From: Theobroma cacao
Lineage: Eukaryota > Streptophyta > Magnoliopsida > Malvales > Malvaceae
Length of the DNA: 64,000 bases
NCBI RefSeq assembly: GCF_000208745.1
Contig: NC_030851.1
Coordinates: forward strand, 7,985,313 to 8,049,312
Direction of reading: 5' to 3'
Of the stretch, positions 12,101-24,471 are shown one piece after another (position 1 is the first letter of the stretch; each line of letters opens with the position of its first letter). The notes beneath the pieces were generated by a model. The model was not told the origin of the DNA. It did not search any database and worked only from the letters and a program-made list of their open reading frames with translations. A program made the translations under genes and the position numbers.

Positions 12101-14468
12101 GTTTGGCACTTTTAAGTGCCGATGCTTCCCCACGCAATGTCAAACAGCTGCCAACTTCATCTCCTGTTTCACTTTTGGCACTTAGTCAACTTGGATTCAT
12201 TCTACAGAAGGATGCAATGCTGGATGGAGAAGCATTAATAGTTGGAGATTTCTGTGTTGGGGAGACAAATCCCTTAGAGATAGCAGTGAAGCAATCTATA
12301 TCTGACACAGGTAGGGCTGAAGCTGCACAGGCAACGGTGGACCAAGTGAAGGTAGAAGGGATTGATACAAATTTTGCCGTAATGAAGGTTGGTTAGAACA
12401 ATCTCCATCTATTAGATTTGGTTTCAGGCCAGGACAACTATCATATGATTGGCCATTTTAATGAATTTATTAATTAATTTGTTCAGTAGAAGTTGTCATC
12501 AGAAATTTTGGTTCATTTAGATCTCCATAGTTTTTTTTTTTTTTGAAAAGCAAATTTAGATCCCCGTAGTTGATTTAGAGAAAGTTAGTTTTGTCATGCT
12601 CCTATAAACAACCTAAGTGTTCAATTAGATACTGGACAGCTGCCAAGCCTTTTGTTATACTACCTCAACTGCGCGTCAAAACCTTTTAGAATCATTGCAG
12701 TAGGTTATCAAAAGATGACAATTTTTTCTTTTTTCTTTTTCCTAATTTGTAGGAACTACTCTTTCCTGTCATTGGATTAGCGACTCGTCTTGAGCTTCTG
12801 GCTGCTTGGAAAGACCCTTTGAAGTCTACCATCTTCCTGATGTTGACCTGCTGTGCAATTATAAGGTAACTTGTCTCTGGCTGGTCTTCTGCATACTTTG
12901 CTTCAATACATTAAGAATAGTATACATATTCCCCTTCCGTATGTCCTGAAAGTTGAAACATGTAAATGAAAATATTTATGGTATATGAATTGCCAACTGG
13001 TCAGGAAAATATTTATATTAATGGATGGCTTAGCTGATCATTTCCTGAATTTTCTGCATATAATCTGTACATTCAGTTTGGTGTAGGTTATTTTGTTTTC
13101 TTTCACATTGTTAATATTTAGCTTTTTGTGATTGCATAGACAAACCAAATGACGTAATCAATCCATTAATTATTATGTGCAGGGGGTGGATCAGGTACAT
13201 CTTGGCATCTGTCTTTGTATTCTTTGCAATTATCATGCTCTGGCGCCGGCATTTTAACAAAGGGAAGCCCTTAGAAGCCTTCAGAATAACACCTCCACCA
13301 AATCGAAATGCAGTTGAGCAGCTGCTGACATTACAAGAAGCCATATCTCAACTTGAAGCACTAATCCAAACTGGGAATGTTATTCTCCTCAAGATAAGGG
13401 CTCTCTTATTTGCTGTCTTACCACAGGTGCTTGTACCAGCTATACTTGATTCAGATAAAAAAAAAAAACTAAAATATGCTAAATACCTATTTCCCATAAT
13501 ATGTAAGTAGAACGCAATGTCAATAAAGTAAGTTAGTGCAAGTTTTCCCATCACCCACCACATTGAACTTAAAAAGGGTAAAATGAAAACGTAATCCAAT
13601 TTCTGAGTTTTCACTTATATCTTCATTTTGTATATTAACATTGATACATTTCTTGTTTTACTAGCATCATTTTGCTGCTGGTAATTGAATCAATTAGTAG
13701 CTTATTTATTCGCTTGGTTCTACAGAAAGGTTTCAAATAAAGAGGAGGGTTTGGGGTGAAGTTTTTTTTGTTAGGCATTTTAGTGTTTTTTCTTTCTTTT
13801 GAACATAACAGAAAAAAGGACATTGTAGGATTTCAAGTCTTCTTCATGAAGTTCTAATTTTGAAAGCCTTGTGTGCTGCATGTGCTCTAGAAAATCTTGC
13901 CCTGTTGGTTGACATAACTGGGACAGAACTTACTTGAATGAGTATATTCAACCCTTGTTAACTGTTGAGACATGGATAAATGATGACATTATGGAAAATC
14001 AAGGAAAATGACCAGAATACTTTCATGAATAATAGCTGAGAAGTGAAGCTCAAGTCAAACTGAAATAAGAAAGTCTTGTTCTTTCCTGAATTCATTTCGT
14101 ATGAAAATGTAGAATGATAGTATATACTTAATTGGTTCCCTAAACAAATTGAATGTCACTTTGTTAATTTTCTAAAATAATTGATGAATTTTCTCCAGCT
14201 CCTGACAATGTTTTCTATTCTTCATCTGTTATCTGTCTGCCAGGCCACTGACAGGGTTGCTCTCTTATTGGTTCTCATGGCTGTAGTGCTAGCTTTTGTC
14301 CCTTTGAGATACCTGGTATTGTTTGTATTCCTAGAGGCTTTTACGAGGGAGCTGCCATATAGGAGAGAAAGCAGTGACAGATGGATGCGAAGGCTTAGGG
14401 AATGGTGGTTTAGGATACCAGCAGCACCTGTTCAGCTCATTAGAGCTGATGACAAGAAAAAGAAATGA
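9134..14468 (+). CDS. DUF639 family membrane protein, ten exons
   Basis: Exons 9134-9300, 9581-9815, 10007-10090, 10263-10432, 10893-11032, 11547-11721, 11811-12387, 12753-12865, 13183-13426 and 14244-14468 join in frame to 709 residues with GT-AG junctions. The protein opens MEGMWENFMRNNQSTLKSLF. It carries family blocks such as RILKIPTEELQHRFD-like (55-70), YLSDPEFRRLTYEMMLAWEAP and RLTLTNFALYFESLGVG, the last resembling a GRAM/PH-type strand pattern. Hydrophobic helices lie near the C-terminus at about 541-553, 559-575 and 640-670, followed by a basic tail ending KKKK. That dilysine-rich end could act in ER retrieval (inference). DUF639 is a plant family without an agreed biochemical function. 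A poly-T/poly-G run sits in intron 2. Confidence 0.9.
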
Positions 14469-15144
14469 TAAATGCTATGAACAACACTCAGATTGTAAAT
14501 TGTTAAGGACTAAATATATCTCATTCCTTCTTAATTTTTCTCCATCGGCAGCATGCATGTGTATGTCTATGGTACTTGAGGTGGATCTCTGCTACAAATG
14601 AACCCTACCCTAATTCCTTTATACTTGTCTAGCCTTGGACCTATGACACAACTGCATCCATTAGGAATTTAGCTTCAACTATGGGTTCATCTTTTGGCAA
14701 ATCTTCAATGGAATCAACATCAATCTAAGCATGTTCAGAGACAGTTCCTTGAGTGGCAAAGTGAAAGATCTTACTTTTGTTATAAGAGGAATGATTCCCT
14801 TTGTGGTTGAAATGAATGCATATGTTTCTGCCATAATGTGTACACGTATATATTCATGGTCTAATCTTTTGCTCCTTCATTTATTAACTCTCTTCTTTTG
14901 CCATTGCTGAGGCAATGGTGGAGTATTTGGAGAGAGACTGTCACTCTAATTTCATTCTTAGACAAAATCTTCTTCACATTTCATTTGTTACCTGGCAACA
15001 AAGACAATGTAAGAAAGGCCAGTAAACCTGCCAACCTTGTACATTTTATAATCAGCTCTTCCAAGAACTAGAGTAAATAGATTCAAACAGCCTATACAGA
15101 TTCTAAAGACAGCCTTTCAAAGAAGAGAAAAATGGAATAACAAG
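14469..15144. other. Convergent 3' flanks of DUF639 and G-patch genes
   Basis: The two genes point at each other here. The stretch holds their 3' UTRs and short spacer. I see no additional gene or repeat. Confidence 0.6.
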
Positions 15145-15812
15145 TCACACATTATCTGGCCAAAACTCCCTAAAGAAAGCCCGCTCAAATTCCTTTTCTT
15201 GCAGATGCTTCTCTCGTTCTTGCATCTTCCGCATCCTCTTGGAAACAGCCTTGGTCTTCTTTAAAGGTACCTGTTCCTGAAATTTATAGCAGTGGAGCAA
15301 GGGCATCAGAACCAAACAGCAAAACCCACAATATAAACATTCAGAGCCACGGAAACAGAGTCACCTCAGAATCAGGATGATCGATAGGCTTTGGTGTCTT
15401 TCTCTTCTTCTCTGCTCCCAGACCTCGTTTATTGTTCTTCACATATGCTTGAACAGGCTCCAATCTGCCCTAAATCACATAAAATAAAAACAATCAGATG
15501 GAAAATATTTCCGAAGGGGACATGAAAAATTTACTATTTCTTCTTAGAATTACGAAGAAGAGTTAGAAAGTTAATCAAATTCAAACCTGTTCAGAAATAC
15601 CAAGACCGGTGCCTTCTTTCCACCCGTGCTTCTTTAATAGCTGCCAAAATAACGAATTCAATAAACATTAAAACACGGTCGTAGCGAGAAATAAGTTCTT
15701 GAAAAACCCTTACTTTTCATTGAGAAGAGAGAGATTGATAGAGTACCTGGAAGCCAATGTTGGAGGAGCCAATGGCGGTTGTTGAACCGCTTGAACCCAC
15801 AGCCTCTCCCAT
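15145..15812 (-). CDS. Small G-patch domain protein
   Basis: Minus-strand exons 15812-15747, 15640-15587, 15469-15365 and 15276-15145 join in frame to 118 residues with GT-AG borders. Residues about 17-50 form a G-patch: IGFQLLKKHGWKEGTGLG, then GRLEPV and KRGLGAEKKRK. The family pattern of spaced glycines plus hhxxxGWxxGxGLG is intact. G-patch modules bind and activate DEAH-box RNA helicases, so a role in RNA processing is likely by family. The C-terminal half is Lys/Arg/Glu-rich (KRMRKMQEREKHLQEKEFER) and predicted helical, ending FFREFWPDNV. The protein is nearly all G-patch plus basic helix, like short G-patch proteins of other plants. I do not know a specific gene name. Confidence 0.9.
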
Positions 15813-17264
15813 CACTTTCCTTCTCGAAACCAGTAAAATTAGAGAATCGGCTCTCTCCCTTCTATCCTTCTTTTTCTCAATTGTTTTCGAGGTCGAGAAT
15901 TGCGCAGGATTACGAAGAAGAAGAAAAGAATATTCAGCGTCGAAACCAAACTTCTTAAGAAATATTATATTTAGGGAGAATAACAAATTATTTCAGTCTC
16001 TTATGGTCTGGTTCGCAAAAATAAAAAAAAATAAAATAAAATAATTATTACGTAAAAATAAAATGAGATATGTATAAAATAAAATAAATATTAAGTAATT
16101 TAGTATGATAAATAAAATAGAGTAGAAATAATTATTATGATTTATTATAGTATTTAATTGGTATCAATAATTTTAAAATAAGAAAGAAATAAAAAATAAA
16201 AAGGTAAAAATATATTTTATTATATATATAATTATTTATTTTTATTTTTTAAATATTAATAATTTATAATTAATTAAAATATTAATAATTTATAATTTTT
16301 AATATCAATATTTTAATATAATTTAATTATTAAATTTTAATTAATAATATTTTATTAATAATTTAATATTTATGGTTATTAAAATATTAATAATTTTTAT
16401 TTTTTATTTATTAAAAATTTAATATATTAATGATTTAATAAATCAAACATTAATAGTTTAAAATATTTAATATTTTAATATTTTAATTATATTAATATTA
16501 ATAATGTTTAAATTATATATAATATATTAATATTTTAAATTTTACAAATAATTTTTTATTATATTTTTTTCCTTTTTCCTTTTTTCTTCTTCATGGGCCA
16601 GTCGTCGAAAAAGCGACCGGTGTAATAAAACGCCTAACTGGCACACCATGTGGCCGGATATAGCCACTACGGTGCAAGATCGACGTTTTCTCGTGACTGA
16701 ATCTGGCCATGGAGTGTCAGATCCAATCATGGGATCTGGTCAGGAAGCACAAGATCCGGTGCTTTTTGCGATCAGATCTGGCCGTTGAGTGTCAAATCTG
16801 GTTAGATCTCAGTTGAATCTTGTCGAAAAGGACTAGATCGACGCTTTTCGATCATATTTGGTCGCTGTCGCTGTCGTCGTTGTCGCCACCAACATCATCT
16901 CTGGTGTTGAGTGCCAGTTAAAGAGAGAATGAGAGAGGAAAGAACGTGAGAAGAAAGAGAAAGAAGGAGGGAAAATGAGAAGAAAAAAAGTATTTATAAG
17001 TCTAAGATTGTAATATTTTTAAGTAATAAGAAGCATTTTAGTCATTACATATTTGACAGCTATTTCATGTCTCATGGAATAGATATTATCGGGAGAGGGA
17101 AAGAGAGAAGGAAATAGCTAAAGCTGTCTTTTAACCCATTTTATGAAATTTTTATTTCTGTAGAATTGTTATTTCGTGTCTCAATTTTAAACCAAACAAA
17201 AGTACGGGAAAGGACTAAGAATAGGGGGCGAATAGCATAGCTATTCCCCATATCAAACGTGCAA
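15813..17264. other. AT-rich low-complexity stretch and GC-richer repeat-like island
   Basis: Up to about 15,960 is probably G-patch 5' UTR and promoter. About 16,015-16,560 is almost pure A/T with repeated attaataattta blocks. About 16,590-16,910 is an abrupt GC-richer island with recurring GATC-containing words (agatctggcc, gatccaatcatgggatctgg). At 17,224-17,250 there is a near-palindrome, GGGGGCGAATAGCATAGCTATTCCCC. The pattern suggests one or more non-autonomous DNA transposons, but I could not pair inverted termini. Confidence 0.45.
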
Positions 17265-18162
17265 TTAGTTATTTATAAGCTAACAACTCCTTCAATCTTG
17301 ACTCTAATCTAATTTAATGTAGGGTGGAGCCTCCTTTAGTGATGGGCCGTGGCCCTTTAAAATTTTTAAATTTTTTTATCAAATAAAATTTCTAAATTTT
17401 TTTATATATTTTTACATAATTTTTTAAGATAATTTTTTATTTAATAATTAAAATAAATAAAAGAATAACAAAATAATTTCACATGTCTCACTCAATTTTA
17501 AAGTTTTTTTATTTTTTCTTTCGATTTATATTTATATTTATATTTATTTTTTTTATTTTATTTGCACATATATTTTAAGTTTTTATTAATTTTCATTCTC
17601 AAATTTCTATGAACTATCAATCATATTCTTTTTCTTTCTTTTTTGTTATGTCATATATAAGCTCTATTTTCTACTTACCTTGTTTTTTTTTTAGTATGTG
17701 GATTTTATTTTTTATAAATTTTATTTTTTAAAATTGATAAATTATTATATAGTTTTCAAATATAAGTTGTAGTATTGCATTGTTACTTAACATTTTATTA
17801 ATGTATCATTTTTTTATTAATCCTAATTATGTAAGACGAAATTAGCTCGAGTATATCTTTTTATGTGCTTTACATTTTATATTTAATTGAAAGAAAGTTA
17901 TCTTAAATATATAGTTTTTAAACAATACTAATTATATAAAAAGAAATTAGTAATCTTGTATATCGTATTTAACTATTTATGTTTTATGCATTAGACTTTT
18001 ATATTTAGTATTCTAAGTTTAAATAGAAATAAAATAAGAATATTGGATGTTGACTACATTAATTTTTTTTTTCAGATTTGATTAAAGTATGAGTTAGTTG
18101 AAAGTGATTAACAAATTCTTTAAAAAAAAATACAAATCATCCAAATAATTTTCCTACACTTG

Positions 18163-20884
18163 TGTGACACCCCGTACCTTTGTAGAGAAGTCAATATGAC
18201 CTTATCAACAAGATAAAGGGTCAATAGATGTTGATTTAAGTGTCATAGAATGGAGACAGGTGAAAAAGATATTTTAAAATAAAATATCTTGCACGCTAGA
18301 AAATAATAATAAAATAATAATATTTTTATTGAGGACGAATTAGTGAGATAAAAAGTGATTCAGAAGTTAATCGGGGCATAATAAGATATTTTGGGTTCCA
18401 AGGAGACAAGTGGCGAGTCTTAGAATAAAATAATATTTTATCTGTTATAAAAATTAGTCATGAAAAAGGATTATATGACTAATCTAAGTGGGAGAGAAAA
18501 AATAATGAAGGATTTTGAAGAAAAATGACAATAGTTGTACTCTCGTGTTTTTATTACATAGAGCTAGAGCGGGTAAGTAAATATTTAAATATTATGATGA
18601 TACCGCGTTGAAGTGCAAACTTTATATTTTGTTTACACACATGTAAAGGAAGAAAAATAGAAAGAAATTGAAATTAAAATATTGTTGGGAGGACTAAATT
18701 GAAAATGGGAGAAATTTGGAGGACGAAACGATAATTTTTCCATGAACTTTGGAAGCTTTGACCCTTTTTTTCCTTATCCATGGCTGATCCTTATTTTCTC
18801 CATAAGGCATTTTCTTCTCCATTTTCTTCCTCCCAATGTGACTTTCTTTCTTCACCATAAAAATCAAGTTTTTTCTGCTCTTTTCTCTTCTTTTCTTACT
18901 TCTCCATTCTCTTACCCCTTTATTCACCCAACCCACAACTCTCAACCTCATTTTTCATCCCAACTGAACCCTAGGAGGAGGCTCGACCTTGGAAGGGAAA
19001 AGAGAAAATCGAGAAGTTTTCTTCCCGACCCACACACCATCGTTGAGGTTGAAAAGATTTTGGTGGTTTGCCTTGTGGATTTCAAGGTAAGGAAGGTAGG
19101 ATTTATGTTTTGTTTAAAAGCATGTAGTTTGAACCAATTATAATGTGAGGTTTTGCTTGTGGTAACAAGGATCAATAAAGATCCAAGGAACCCAAGGCAT
19201 GCATGTGGAAGAATCTTGAAATACGTGATGATTTTGAGCTAGATTAAGTGGTGGGTAAGCGTTCTAACCTTTAAATCACAAGTAGAAAGGAAAAATGAGA
19301 TACGTATTGTTTGTTTGTGCTTGTGGCAGGATATAAAAGTAAATTGTGGTGCATGTGGACTTAGAAAATGCTTGATGGAAGTAAATTTATAATTGTTGTC
19401 ATATACTAGGTTATTGGTGTAGAAATTATGGTTGAACTTGATAAATATCCTTAGAAAAGATTAATATATGTGCTAGAGTCATAAATAAATTGCCGGTATT
19501 TATAATCTAAAGAATTACGCAAGCAAATGATAAAGGCAACTTTGGTAAAAATATGTCAAGATATAAGTTAGTTGAATAAAGATTCACGATTGAATGAAAA
19601 AGAGAAATAGAAATGATATACACTAAAGATATTGAATTTGGATTGTTGTTAGGAAGTGTAAAAGTAAAGATAGTGTACTGTGGTGGCGTGTCGGAGGAAA
19701 TAACGAGCAACCGGCAAGTAGATATAGCTAGATACGCCTCCGAACAAATAGTGATGTAGTATCCCACCATTGTAAGGTGAGTGAACTTGCATTTAAAAGG
19801 TTTTGAATAAATGCATATGTGTTGAATGAAATGCTAGAATATCCTTAGTTGACTTTTTTCAAATTTATACGCGAGAACAAGCTTTTCACAAGTGACACTT
19901 CTACGTTTTTAAACGTATAATGTGATGAATTATGTATTTGAATATTATGTTGATTTGTCAATTGAATTGTGGCATGTGATGTATTGCTATGCCTTTAAAT
20001 ATAATATTGAATGATAAATACAACTAGGCGTGTGTAGTGTGAGAGTGCACATGATGGTGCCGGTAGTATGCAGTGTGGGAGAGCACACACCGATGCTATA
20101 TGCCATGTGATGTGTGGGAGTGCACATGAGCTGAGTTGAGGTTGACGGGTGTATATGCGGAGCCGTGGTGACTAGTGTAGGGATGACCTTGGTGTTTGTT
20201 TAAATTATCTCTATATTTATATATACATAATGTATACGTGAATTTTTACACACATATGCACCTGTCCTGTAAAGTAGAGATTTTTGGAAAATGTAATGTA
20301 ATTGAATTGTATATTGAAAGTTGATATTCTTAAATGTTTCCAAAATGAGTTGAAAACAGCACGACATCGAGTTTTGTTATGATATACAAAATTGCATGGT
20401 TTCAATACAAATGCATCGTGTTTTCTAAAAATCTTTCATATCGTTTGCTTGTTCCCTTTGTATGTTCACTCACTGAGTTTATACTCATTTTTTTCAATTT
20501 CATGTTTTAGTTTTCAAGATCGATGGTAGTTGGATCTTGGGTCGAGGTGCTCCCTCCTATTCATCTTTCGGTAGGTTCACTACAACTCTCAATGATAGCA
20601 CCCACGCCTAAAGTCACTCCGCTGGTTGTCAAGGGTCTGTTGTATATTTATATGTGATGGCTTAATATAAATTGTGAGATTTGTTGTGAACTTTATATGT
20701 ACTTGGTTTTCACAATTTAAATTTTGAAGAGATTGTTATTAGAAATTATGAGTTTTAGATCCTAAAGAAAAAAAAGTGATAGATGGACTACTGACGAGTT
20801 TACATAGAGAGGCTTGCTTGGGCTTGATGGGCTATGCCTATTGGGCCCATACACCGATCATAGTCCGGGTTTTGGGTTATGACA
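18163..20884 (+). mobile_element. Giant solo LTR 1 (2.7 kb)
   Basis: It starts TGTGACACCCCGTACC, ends GGGTTATGACA, and is flanked by a perfect 5-bp duplication ACTTG (18158-18162 and 20885-20889). There is no interior, PBS or second LTR, so it is a solo LTR. It shares the block TTCACTCACTGAG (20465-20477) and the last ~80 bases (GGGCTATGCCTATTGGGCCC region) with solo LTRs 2 and 3. Near 20,035-20,130 there are short repeats around GTGGGAGTGCACATGA. A 133-codon open frame at 18,742-19,143 lies in its leader part and has no recognisable domain. Confidence 0.9.
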
Positions 20885-20934
20885 ACTTGAGCCATTAAGC
20901 CTCAACATTTCAACTCATAAACAAGAGCAATGTG

Positions 20935-22009
20935 TGTAGACACCTCATTTTATCTGAGTTGTCTATTGAATCTTTTTAAAAAATAATAATAAAGAAAATA
21001 AAAAGGAGATAAATATGAAAAGATAACAATATGTTTACATCAATCCTCATTAAATTGAAATTCTGAAGAGAGATTAAGTTAAGTTGAATTAAAACTCAAG
21101 AAACTAATTCAAGAAGTTATAGAACACATTTGTTATAAATACACTTAGGCATTAGTGGCAAAAACCACACAAGAGGGAGAGGCAGAAAAAAGAGAAGTGA
21201 GAAAAATTAGAGAGAAGGAAAGAAAATAGTTCTTAGGTTCTTGGGTTTCAACCTCTTTGGATTTAAGAGAATCAATTTGGTTTCTAAAGAAACTATTTTG
21301 AATAAAGAGAAAGATAAAAAAGGAAAAGCAGAAAGAGTGTTCTAATTTCTTTGAATAAGGTTTAGAGAGTGCTCCTTATTCTTAATAGTGTCTGTTTGAT
21401 ATCTGGATTTGCAATTTGGTTTTCTTTTTGGGTTTTTCAGCCTAATTAGGTAAGTTTTTTTTTATGATTATAACTATTTATTTTTATTTAATTTTTGGGA
21501 GACATTTAAAATTAGAAGTTTGCATAATTTATGTAAGTTCTCTAATGATGAAATCTCAAGAATGTCAAAGTAGCTTCTTGAGAATTGCTAGGTGAGGAAA
21601 TTGTCCAAAATTATGCCATAAGCGTTTGAAGGTTTTGGAAAATTTTCAATATCAAGAATTTTTATTTATTTAATTCAAAAAACTAACAAAATAAAATAGG
21701 AAAAGGAAATAGAGGTAAATATTGAACTAGATTTTATTTAATAAGGTCTAAAAGACACATAATTAATAAGATACCAATAAAATAGGTGTTGTGAGGGTAC
21801 TAATACCTTCCTTATATATAAAAGACTTTCGAACCTAATCTACTTCGTAGACTAGAATCTATTATTTTTAATGAGCCTAAGTCAAGCTTAGGACCTTATA
21901 AAAAAATATATATTCTCTTGGGTAGTCAATCACACCTAAATAAAAAAAATTGATGGCGACTTCTTTTTAAGTCAAACTGTTGAGTTTTAGGACTTAGCAT
22001 GTTATGACA
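20935..22009 (+). mobile_element. Solo LTR of a second family (1.08 kb)
   Basis: It starts TGTAGACACCTC, ends GTTATGACA, and is flanked by a perfect ATGTG duplication (20930-20934 and 22010-22014). Near the end is TGGCGACTTCTTTT, resembling the GGTGGCGACTC word found at the 3' end of some plant Tat/Ogre-type Ty3 LTRs. No internal region remains. It lies 50 bases downstream of solo LTR 1 inside the same hAT-like element. Confidence 0.8.
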
Positions 22010-22287
22010 ATGTGAATCAAAATGTATAAGATTCAATCTTAAAGAAATGGATGTTTTTCAGTATATAATCAATAATTGATGAATTTGAATTCAAAAAACA
22101 TGGTCAAGTATAATTTTCTTAAAAGACTATTTTAAGTCTTTCTTTTCTGGATTTTTATGTCATATAAAATTATTTTCTATTATCAAATTTTTTATTATTG
22201 ATTAAATTTAACATATTAGTTTTTAAACTTTTTAACCCTTATCCCTCTGTCTTTGCCCCCAATAAAAGTTGATTAGCTCCGTCCCTA

Positions 22288-22405
22288 ATTCAATATAAGA
22301 GTTCAAATCAATTACATATCTTGTATCTAGCTTGTTGGGCTGTTTGACTTAGTCTAAATTTCTTAGGCCATAACATAATGAACATTCACACATATATTTA
22401 TAACA
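22288..22405 (-). repeat. Copia A 3' LTR, inner part
   Basis: The minus strand reads TGTTATAAATATATG from 22405. It aligns with the 5' LTR at 29981-30240 through shared words (GGCTGTTTGACTTAGTC versus GGTTGTTTGACTTAGTC). Just upstream on the minus strand (22415-22406) is the polypurine tract CAAGGGGGAG. Confidence 0.8.
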
Positions 22406-22819
22406 CTCCCCCTTGAATGTCTATTATATTAAGAATATGCCTTATTAAAACCTTACTAAGAAAAAACCTCATGGGAAAAAATCTAAATGACAAAAAAAAA
22501 TATATAATTCTTTTCAAGAATACACTTTTGAAATATTACCTTATTAAAAACTTTATCAGAAAAAACCTAGTAGGAAAAATCTTGATAAAGGAAAAGAGTA
22601 CAACGCATATTTTACTCCTCCTAGTGATTGCATTATTTAACATCTTTTAAAACGATGCATTCCAATATTTTGTACTAACTTTTCAAATTACAATAGAAAA
22701 AGCTTTAGTAAATTAATATGCTAGATTGTTGCTTGAACGAATTTCTTAAACACTAATATAACCATTTTCTTGGAGATTATAAGTAAAGAAAAGTTTTGCC
22801 GAAATATGTTTTATTCTAT

Positions 22820-24466
22820 CGCTTTTAATGTATCATTCCTTTAATTGTGCTATGCAAGCAATATTATCCTAATATAACGTTGTTGGAATTTCCTTCTCAG
22901 TTAACAAGTCACGCATTTCTCAAATATATTAAGTTACAGATTTTAACTAGACACATTCATGACTTACCTCATGAATTGCTAAAATTTTGCATGGTTAGGA
23001 GAAGTAGCAATTATAGTTTGTTTTACAAAGCATTACGAAATTAGCCATACCTACATTTGTGAATAAGTAACTTATTTGAGATCGAGCCTTACATGGATCG
23101 AATAAATATTCTATATCTGCATAACTAATTAAATTTGATTTTGATATATTTGAGTAATATAAGCCAATATCCAATGTCTTCGAGTTAGAGAAAAATTATA
23201 TTTTGCTAATAAATTTACAACAAATGATATATCAAGTTGTGTAATCCTAGCAAGATATAACAATGCTTCGATTGCACTAAGATGTGGTACTTCAAGATTA
23301 AGAAGTTCTTCATCATCCTCACGAGGTTGGAAAGAGTCTTTTTTTCATATATAGTGACTTTACAACCATTGTTGAACTCAATGGATATGTTTTGTCGATA
23401 TAAAATCGTTTTAGCACTTTTGCTATATAAATTGATTGATAGATAAAAATTTCATTTGTCAAGTGCTCAATTTTAAAACTCAAAGAAAACTTTGCTTTTT
23501 CAAGGTTTTTCATCCCAAATTATTTTTTTAAGTAATTCACGACGTTTAATAACTCTTCAAGAGTTTCAATAATGCTTAAGTCATTAACATAAATAGTAAT
23601 TATCATAAATTCATATTTGAATCTTTTATAAGAACACATCAGCATATAAGATCATTTTTATAACTTTTTTTTAACAAATATTCACTAAGATGATTATACC
23701 ACATCCATCCGAATTGCTTTAATTCTTATAGAAATTTATTGAATTTAATCGAATAAATTTTTTGAGTATTCAAATTTTGTACTTTAGGTAACTTAAATCC
23801 TACAAGAATTTTCATTTAGATATTGTTATCAATTGAGCCATATAAATAGGTTGTAGCTACATTCATTAGACACATTTCATTCTTCTCACATATTGCCAAA
23901 CTAACTAAATATAGAAATGTAATTGCATCCACCACAAGAAAATATATCTCTTTATAATCAATACCAAGTTTTTGGGTAAAATCTTGTGGGATAAGTTGTA
24001 TTTTATGTCTCACAATCTCATTTTTATATTTCGTTTTCACATAAATACTTGTTTATACCCTATTGGTTTTACACCATTTAGTTTATGGACTACAAGTTCA
24101 AAAACTTCATGTTTTACAAGTGAATTCAATTCCACCTTGATTGCTTCTTTTCACATTGGCTAATCATTTCTACGTTTACATTCTTCAATAGATATAGGTT
24201 CAAGATCCTCATTTTCTTTCATAATATTGAGCGCTACATTATATGTAAAAATATCGTCGACATTTATTTTATTCTGGTTCCATCTTTTCCCGTCATGACA
24301 TAATTTATTTAGATTTCTTTAGTTTCAATGATTTCAGGTATTTGCATTTTTTCTAGAATTTTATTAATTATATCAAGGTTTTTTTTTGGATTTTTTGTTT
24401 CCTTTTTGTGACCCTTTTGTGTATTTGCTCATTTCTTTTTCGAAGATTTTATCTTTGAAACCGATT
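22820..24466 (-). pseudogene. Copia A reverse transcriptase and RNase H remnants
   Basis: Minus-strand translation shows copia RT pieces at 23,816-24,040 (KLGIDYKEIYFLVVDAITF, then MNVATTYLYGSIDN, a decayed form of the DVxTAYLYGxLD motif). Further pieces are at 23,319-23,513 (FKIEHLTNEIFIYQSIYIAK) and RNase H remnants at about 22,840-23,060. Stops and frameshifts break it throughout. Confidence 0.8.
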
Positions 24467-24471
24467 GCTTT

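Larger units (their letters stand above)
17320..22287. mobile_element. hAT-like non-autonomous DNA transposon inserted in copia A 3' LTR
   Basis: The left terminus TAGGGTGGAGCC (17320-) and the reverse complement of the right terminus, TAGGGACGGAGCT (ending 22287), match each other and the CAGGGGCGGAGC-type ends of plant hAT elements. Flanks ATTTAATG (17312-17319) and ATTCAATA (22288-22295) fit an old 8-bp target duplication with two changes. They also rejoin the copia LTR sequence. Removing two later solo LTRs leaves roughly 1.16 kb, with no transposase frame. The interior is AT-rich. Confidence 0.75.

Noticed and set aside
18742..19143. 133-codon plus-strand open frame
   Set aside because: It lies in the leader part of solo LTR 1, is rich in Phe/Pro/Ser from pyrimidine-rich DNA, and has no recognisable domain.
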